Source: Flavobacteriaceae bacterium (GTDB lineage Bacteria; Bacteroidota; Bacteroidia; Flavobacteriales; Weeksellaceae). Taken from it: a DNA stretch of 10,601 bases. The notes under the pieces were generated by a model, which was given only the letters and a program-made list of their open reading frames with translations, was not told the origin of the DNA and did no database searches. The position numbers were made by a program, and so were the translations under genes. The DNA lies in assembly GCA_031273305.1 (NCBI GenBank), contig JAISSC010000181.1, positions 1 through 10,601 of the forward strand. Reading direction: 5' to 3'. Of this stretch, positions 7,046 through 10,601 are shown piece after piece; positions within the stretch are counted from its first letter, which is position 1; each line of letters begins with the position of its first letter.

Positions 7046-7213
7046 AGCCCGGAGGGCTGAATCTTCATAACCGCAGGTCGGCGACCTGCGGAGAGTACCC
7101 ACCCCACTCTTTGCCTGAAAGGCAGGACTAGTCCCGCCTTTCAGGCGGTGTTATTGGTTGTCGTTGCCCGCAGGTCGTCGACCTGCGGTTATGAAAATCT
7201 GTCCTTTCAGGAC
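7046..7213. repeat. 168-bp nested inverted repeat made of six hairpins
   Basis: Six hairpins: AGCCC-GGA-GGGCT (7046-7058), CCGCAGGTCG-G-CGACCTGCGG (7071-7091), GCCT-GAA-AGGC (7113-7123), GCCT-TTC-AGGC (7136-7146), CCGCAGGTCG-T-CGACCTGCGG (7168-7188) and GTCCT-TTC-AGGAC (7201-7213). All are placed symmetrically around 7129/7130. The arms 7064-7091 and 7168-7195 are inverted copies of 28 bases with one mismatch. The core 7113-7146 is a 34-bp palindrome with one mismatched pair, centred on GGACTAGTCC. The outermost hairpins occupy mirror positions but differ in stem sequence. No ORF is present. REP/BIME-like elements mobilised by a transposase elsewhere are the closest known analogue. Confidence 0.8.
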
Positions 7214-7286
7214 AATTATAAAGCATTGATTATTATATGGTTACAAAATTGAGTTTTTGAAAGTGTTAAAGTCAGGGAAAAATTAC

Positions 7287-7294
7287 TAACTTCG
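7287..7294 (+). promoter_or_regulatory. Weak candidate -7 box for the yciH-like gene
   Basis: TAACTTCG differs from TAnnTTTG at one base and lies 32 bases before the ATG at 7326. No TTG is found at a usable distance; GTT occurs 19 bases upstream. The evidence is thin. Confidence 0.3.
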
Positions 7295-7325
7295 TAATGT
7301 AAACTTCAATTATAGACCCAATAAA

Positions 7326-7661
7326 ATGGATTTACAAGATCAACTTAAAAAATTATTCCCTGATCATCAATTTCAGGAGCCGGATAAAGTTTCATCCGAA
7401 GGAGCAGAATTATTCATGCAGGACGAGCCGATAATCTGCAAATATGAAAAGAAAGGACGAAACGGAAAGCCTGTAACCATCTTGGAGAATTACAACGGTT
7501 CTGATGAAGACATAAAGATTCTGGCAAAAGAGATCAAGTCAAAATTAGGAGTCGGAGGCTCTATAAAAGACAATACCATTATCATTCAGGGGAACTATCG
7601 GGATAAAATCATGGAGATACTAAAAGATAAAGGGTTCAATATAAAGCGAGTAGGCGGATAA
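7326..7661 (+). CDS. yciH: SUI1/eIF1-like translation factor, YciH family
   Basis: A 111-residue cytoplasmic protein. Residues 1-45 are a variable N-terminal extension. From about 46 the sequence follows the SUI1/eIF1 fold: RNGKPVTILENYNG (45-58), then a helix DIKILAKEIKSKLGVGGS (62-79), the strand DNTIIIQGNYRDKI and a C-terminal helix ending in GFNIKRVGG. GKPVTIL, GVGGS and the QG element are family hallmarks. Bacterial YciH is known to bind the small ribosomal subunit and has been linked to initiation fidelity and stress; the cellular role in Flavobacteriia is not settled. The ATG is preceded by an A-rich leader. The gene lies 69 bp upstream of the nucleoside phosphorylase gene on the same strand with no terminator between, so co-transcription is possible. 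Confidence 0.88.
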   Translation: MDLQDQLKKLFPDHQFQEPDKVSSEGAELFMQDEPIICKYEKKGRNGKPVTILENYNGSDEDIKILAKEIKSKLGVGGSIKDNTIIIQGNYRDKIMEILKDKGFNIKRVGG

Positions 7662-7730
7662 TCCCATTAACATAAGATAAAATAACAAAAACTCAAGATA
7701 ACAAATGATTATTAATTAAAAATTACAAAG

Positions 7731-8615
7731 ATGGCAACAAAATTAGCAAGTTCAGAACTAGTGTTAAACCCCAACGGAAGTATTTATCACTGCAACATCA
7801 GACCAGAAGAATTAGCGGATACGGTAATTTTAGTAGGAGACCCGGACAGAGTGCCCAAAGTTTCCAAATACTTCGACACCATTGAGGTAAAATCCCAAAA
7901 AAGAGAAATCGTAGTAAATACCGGAACACTCAACGGAAAAAGGCTTACGGTTATTTCAACAGGAATGGGCACGGATAATATTGATATTGTTCTAAATGAA
8001 TTAGATGCATTGGCAAATATCGACTTAGACAAAAAAGAGATAAAATCCACGCCTGCTCAGTTAACCTTCGTAAGGCTGGGAACCTCCGGAGCCTTACAGG
8101 CAGATATTCCGGTAGACAGTCTGGTGGCTTCATCTCAGGGACTGGGTTTTGACGGACTGATGAGCTTTTATGCAAATACGGAATCTTTTTATACCCATGA
8201 ACTAGCCGAAGCCTTTATATCCCAAACCGGTTGGAATATCCGACGAGCGGTTCCTTATGTAGTAGAAGGTTCCGGTGAACTACTCGAATTGATAACTAAA
8301 AATTCGGAGGTCATAACAGGAATAACAGCAACCGCCATAGGGTTTTATGGGCCTCAGGGAAGGATTTTACGACTAGATTCCAATGAGGAAGATATGAACG
8401 ATAAATTAACAAAATTTAAATTCCGTGAGAACAGAATTACCAATTTTGAAATGGAAACCTCTGCCATCTACGGATTATCTAAGTTAATGGGACACAAAGC
8501 CTTATCTTTAAACACCATTGTAGCCAACCGATATGCAGGCACTTTCAGTAAAGACCCCTACTCTTCCATAGATAAAATGATTCAATTTGCATTAGACAGA
8601 CTTACAAAGTCGTAA
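7731..8615 (+). CDS. Nucleoside phosphorylase (uridine/purine phosphorylase family)
   Basis: A 294-residue cytoplasmic enzyme of the PNP_UDP_1 (NP-I) family, which cleaves nucleosides with phosphate to give base plus ribose-1-phosphate. Motifs seen: GDPDR at 36-40 (phosphate binding), STGMGTDN at 76-83, RLGTSG at 115-120 (phosphate site), and NFEMET at 238-243, where the Glu-Met-Glu contacts ribose. GFYGPQGR at 204-211 resembles the uracil-binding segment of uridine phosphorylase, so uridine is the better guess for substrate, but a purine nucleoside is possible. It is about 40 residues longer than E. coli Udp, as is common in Bacteroidota. The start is the only ATG that keeps the family N-terminus, after an A-rich leader. 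No Bacteroidota promoter is evident in the 69-bp gap upstream, which suggests expression with the yciH-like gene. A strong terminator follows. Confidence 0.88.
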   Translation: MATKLASSELVLNPNGSIYHCNIRPEELADTVILVGDPDRVPKVSKYFDTIEVKSQKREIVVNTGTLNGKRLTVISTGMGTDNIDIVLNELDALANIDLDKKEIKSTPAQLTFVRLGTSGALQADIPVDSLVASSQGLGFDGLMSFYANTESFYTHELAEAFISQTGWNIRRAVPYVVEGSGELLELITKNSEVITGITATAIGFYGPQGRILRLDSNEEDMNDKLTKFKFRENRITNFEMETSAIYGLSKLMGHKALSLNTIVANRYAGTFSKDPYSSIDKMIQFALDRLTKS

Positions 8616-8634
8616 TATAATTTCTTAATCACAT

Positions 8635-8673
8635 CTTAGAGGGATAAAATCACCTTTTCCCTCTAAGTTTTTT
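8635..8673 (+). terminator. Rho-independent terminator after the nucleoside phosphorylase
   Basis: CTTAGAGGGA (8635-8644) and TCCCTCTAAG (8658-8667) form a perfect 10-bp stem with a 13-base loop, followed directly by six T (8668-8673). The next ATG (8686) is only 12 bases beyond the T-run. Confidence 0.88.
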
Positions 8674-8685
8674 ATTTAACTGAAC

Positions 8686-10317
8686 ATGAAAAAGATAAAA
8701 ACGATATTTCTGACCATAGTGCTAAGTGCCTCATCGGTTTCTTATGCCCAGATAGAAAGACCTAAATTAATCGTGGGGATCGTAGTAGACCAAATGAGAA
8801 TGGAATATTTATACCGGTTTAATCCCTATTTCTCGGAAAATGGTTTTAAAAGGCTGATAAACAACGGATTCCTTTATACCAATATGCACTATAACTACGT
8901 TCCCACACATACGGCTCCCGGACATGCATCCGTATACACGGGAACAACACCTGCAAATCACGGAATTATAGGTAACAGCTGGTTTAACAGAAGCCTTAAG
9001 AAAAGTGTTTATTGTACTGATGATCCTTCCGTTTCTCCGTTAGGAGACCCTGAAAAAACCAAAGAAGGCTTAATGTCTCCTAAAAATCTTCAATCATCAA
9101 CAATAACTGATGAACTCCGACTTTCAACCAACTTCAGGGGAAAGGTTTTTGGAGTGAGCATGAAAGATCGCGGAGCAATACTTCCGGCAGGACATTTTGC
9201 CAACCGTGCCTACTGGCTCTCCGACAATGGTAATTTTATCTCAAGTACTTTCTATGGTAATGACTTCCCTCAATGGGTAACTTCATACAACAAGGAAAAA
9301 AAATATATGAAGTACATCAATGATGGATGGAACTTATATAAAGATATTTCCGTATATAAAGAAAGCCTCCCCGATGAAAATCCTTATGAAGCCTCACCTG
9401 TCGACAGCGATAAAAAGGCAGTTTTCCCATATGATCTAAAGACAGCTTTTGCCAAAGATGGTGCTAAAATAATAAAATCTACCCCTTTTACGAGTAATTT
9501 AGTCGCTGATTTTGTCAGGGAGTTAGTTGTGCGGGAAGAACTGGGAAAAGATGCAGATACGGACTTTTTAGCTGTAAGTTTTTCCGCACCCGACATTATA
9601 TCCCATCAAACCTCACCTCGTTCTATGGAAACTCAGGATACGTATTTAAGGTTGGATGATATACTCGCCGACCTGCTTTCTTATCTTGATTCTAAAGTCG
9701 GGAAGGAAAATTATCTGGTTTTTCTAACAGCAGACCACTCCGGAGCAGAAAATCCCCTGTTTTTACACGACTACGGATATGATGTTTCTTCCACTGACAG
9801 AAAGGAAACTGAACAAAAATTAAGGGATTTTTCCGTGAAAACTTTCGGGAAAGACTTTATTTTATCTTACTATACTCAAAATATTTTTTTAAATGAAGAA
9901 TTAATTGCGAGTGAGGGAAAAAATAAAAATGAGATAATTGCCAAACTATCCGATTATATTGAAACTTTTCACTGGGTGAAAAGAACATATTCCGAAGAAC
10001 AAATCTTAAATGCTTCTCCTGTAGATGAACATGCCTCGATGATCTTCAGAGGATATGACAAAACCCAAAACGGGCAAATATATGTGCTGCCAAAACCTGC
10101 TTATATGGAATATATGATACAGGGAACCACTCATGGAGCAAGCTATGCTTATGATACTCACGTTCCGGCAATATTCTACGGATGGAAAATTCCTCACGGA
10201 GTAAGCCATAAAAAGGTATTTATTACAGAAATAGCCCCTACTATTTCCCAAAAAGTAAGCATAACTTTACCCAATTCTACCTCAGCACAGGTATTACAGG
10301 AAATATTGGAAGATTGA
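8686..10317 (+). CDS. pafA: PafA-type alkaline phosphatase (phosphate-irrepressible family)
   Basis: A 543-residue secreted phosphomonoesterase of the alkaline phosphatase superfamily, close in length to the characterised Elizabethkingia PafA (about 546). Residues 1-21 are a signal peptide (ending SVSYAQ). All expected active-site positions are present, judged by the known PafA numbering with a small offset: Asp35, nucleophile Thr76 in HTAPGH, Asn97, Lys160 and Arg162 in SMKDRGA, Asp303 and His307 in APDIISH, Asp350-His351 in TADHSG, and His483 in TTHGAS. It should therefore bind two zinc ions and release phosphate from monoesters in the periplasm. The start is fixed by the signal peptide. 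The gene begins just after a strong terminator and no clear promoter lies in the remaining 12 bases. It converges with the Imm53-like gene, with 6 bp between stop codons. Confidence 0.95.
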   Translation: MKKIKTIFLTIVLSASSVSYAQIERPKLIVGIVVDQMRMEYLYRFNPYFSENGFKRLINNGFLYTNMHYNYVPTHTAPGHASVYTGTTPANHGIIGNSWFNRSLKKSVYCTDDPSVSPLGDPEKTKEGLMSPKNLQSSTITDELRLSTNFRGKVFGVSMKDRGAILPAGHFANRAYWLSDNGNFISSTFYGNDFPQWVTSYNKEKKYMKYINDGWNLYKDISVYKESLPDENPYEASPVDSDKKAVFPYDLKTAFAKDGAKIIKSTPFTSNLVADFVRELVVREELGKDADTDFLAVSFSAPDIISHQTSPRSMETQDTYLRLDDILADLLSYLDSKVGKENYLVFLTADHSGAENPLFLHDYGYDVSSTDRKETEQKLRDFSVKTFGKDFILSYYTQNIFLNEELIASEGKNKNEIIAKLSDYIETFHWVKRTYSEEQILNASPVDEHASMIFRGYDKTQNGQIYVLPKPAYMEYMIQGTTHGASYAYDTHVPAIFYGWKIPHGVSHKKVFITEIAPTISQKVSITLPNSTSAQVLQEILED

Positions 10318-10323
10318 GGTTGA

Positions 10324-10601
10324 TTAGGAGTACTCTTTTAGATATTCTCGAACTTTATTCTCATCAATTTCTCCATTATCCACTAATAATTTAAATACCT
10401 TTATTAGCAGGTTCAAATTCAAGGGACCTCCAAAAGCTTGGAAACATCTGTCTTCAACTTTATAAGCTATCCATTTATGCTCACTAAACTCTATAAGGGT
10501 AGAAGGTATATTATTAAAATTAATGTCGGTATCTTCTAAATCAATTTCAATTGACCAACCCGGATTATCCAAAGCACCTACTTTTATACTATAACTATGT
10601 T
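10324..10601 (-). CDS. Imm53-like immunity protein, 5' end outside window
   Basis: The minus-strand frame is open from the right edge to a stop at 10324-10326, giving 91 residues. The start lies beyond the window. An internal TTG at 10572 could be taken as a start, but the codons upstream continue the family pattern, so it is probably not the true start. Near the left of the fragment IKVGALDNPGWSIEIDL matches the Imm53 signature (DNPGW followed by a hydrophobic-Asp-Leu strand). Further on are KWIAYKVEDRCFQAFGGPLNL, of which FGGPLNL is typical, and a C-terminal helical end. Imm53 proteins are predicted cognate immunity factors of polymorphic toxins and usually sit directly downstream of the toxin gene, which here would be to the right of the window. 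A bare housekeeping or orphan copy is the alternative. Confidence 0.65.
   Translation of the reverse strand, partial: HSYSIKVGALDNPGWSIEIDLEDTDINFNNIPSTLIEFSEHKWIAYKVEDRCFQAFGGPLNLNLLIKVFKLLVDNGEIDENKVREYLKEYS

Noticed and set aside
7195..7207. AATCTGTCCTTT as a copy of the right end (AATCTGCCTTT) of the 1228-1376 element
   Set aside because: The similarity is short, has an extra base, and is already explained as the edge of the mini-hairpin at 7201-7213.
7046..7213. CRISPR array
   Set aside because: The repeats are inverted and palindromic, of different types, and there are no regular direct repeats with spacers or cas genes.
10324..10572. Complete 82-residue protein starting at TTG (10572)
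   Set aside because: The frame stays open to the window edge and the codons upstream of the TTG continue the Imm53-like pattern, so this is better read as the 3' part of a longer gene.

Overview
The window is AT-rich bacterial chromosome, most likely from the class Flavobacteriia (Bacteroidota). The evidence is a PafA-type alkaline phosphatase, secreted proteins whose signal peptides end just before or at a Gln, start codons preceded by A-rich leaders with no clear Shine-Dalgarno, and several promoters of the Bacteroidota type (TAnnTTTG, with or without an upstream TTG). The organism cannot be placed to genus from this stretch. The DUF134/NifX-like regulator hints at an anaerobic or microaerophilic habit, but that is inference.

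Layout from left to right. Positions 1-1075 (minus) hold the 5' part of an unassigned lipoprotein gene cut by the window edge. A 369-bp gap follows, with a repeat element that has 11-bp terminal inverted repeats. Next is a small Spy/CpxP-like periplasmic protein (plus, 1445-1834) ending in a strong terminator that can work in both directions. A minus-strand pair follows: an Omp85-family outer-membrane protein (5437-3836) and, 48 bp downstream of it, an MsbA-like ABC exporter (3787-1946). Each has its own candidate promoter. The pair suggests cell-envelope or LPS-related transport. The 528-bp gap at 5438-5965 carries an array of small GC-rich hairpins, then a very AT-rich promoter region.

At 5966-6760 (plus) a single gene encodes a DUF134 DNA-binding domain, a zinc ribbon and a NifX/NifB-type cofactor-binding domain. 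It has the best promoter in the window and no nitrogenase or Mrp-type partner nearby. The next 565-bp gap (6761-7325) holds a composite repeat related to the one at 1228-1376. It also holds a 168-bp nested inverted repeat built from at least six small hairpins, all symmetric around 7129/7130.

From 7326 the plus strand carries a YciH/SUI1-family factor, a nucleoside phosphorylase of the uridine/purine family, a perfect 10-bp-stem terminator, and then a complete PafA-type alkaline phosphatase only 12 bp after the terminator T-run. At the right edge, convergent and 6 bp away, is the 3' part of an Imm53-like immunity gene. It points to a possible polymorphic-toxin locus just outside the window.

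The coding genes are mostly ordinary. The least explained material is the repeat structure around the DUF134/NifX-like gene, the relationship between the two composite repeats, and the edge immunity gene.
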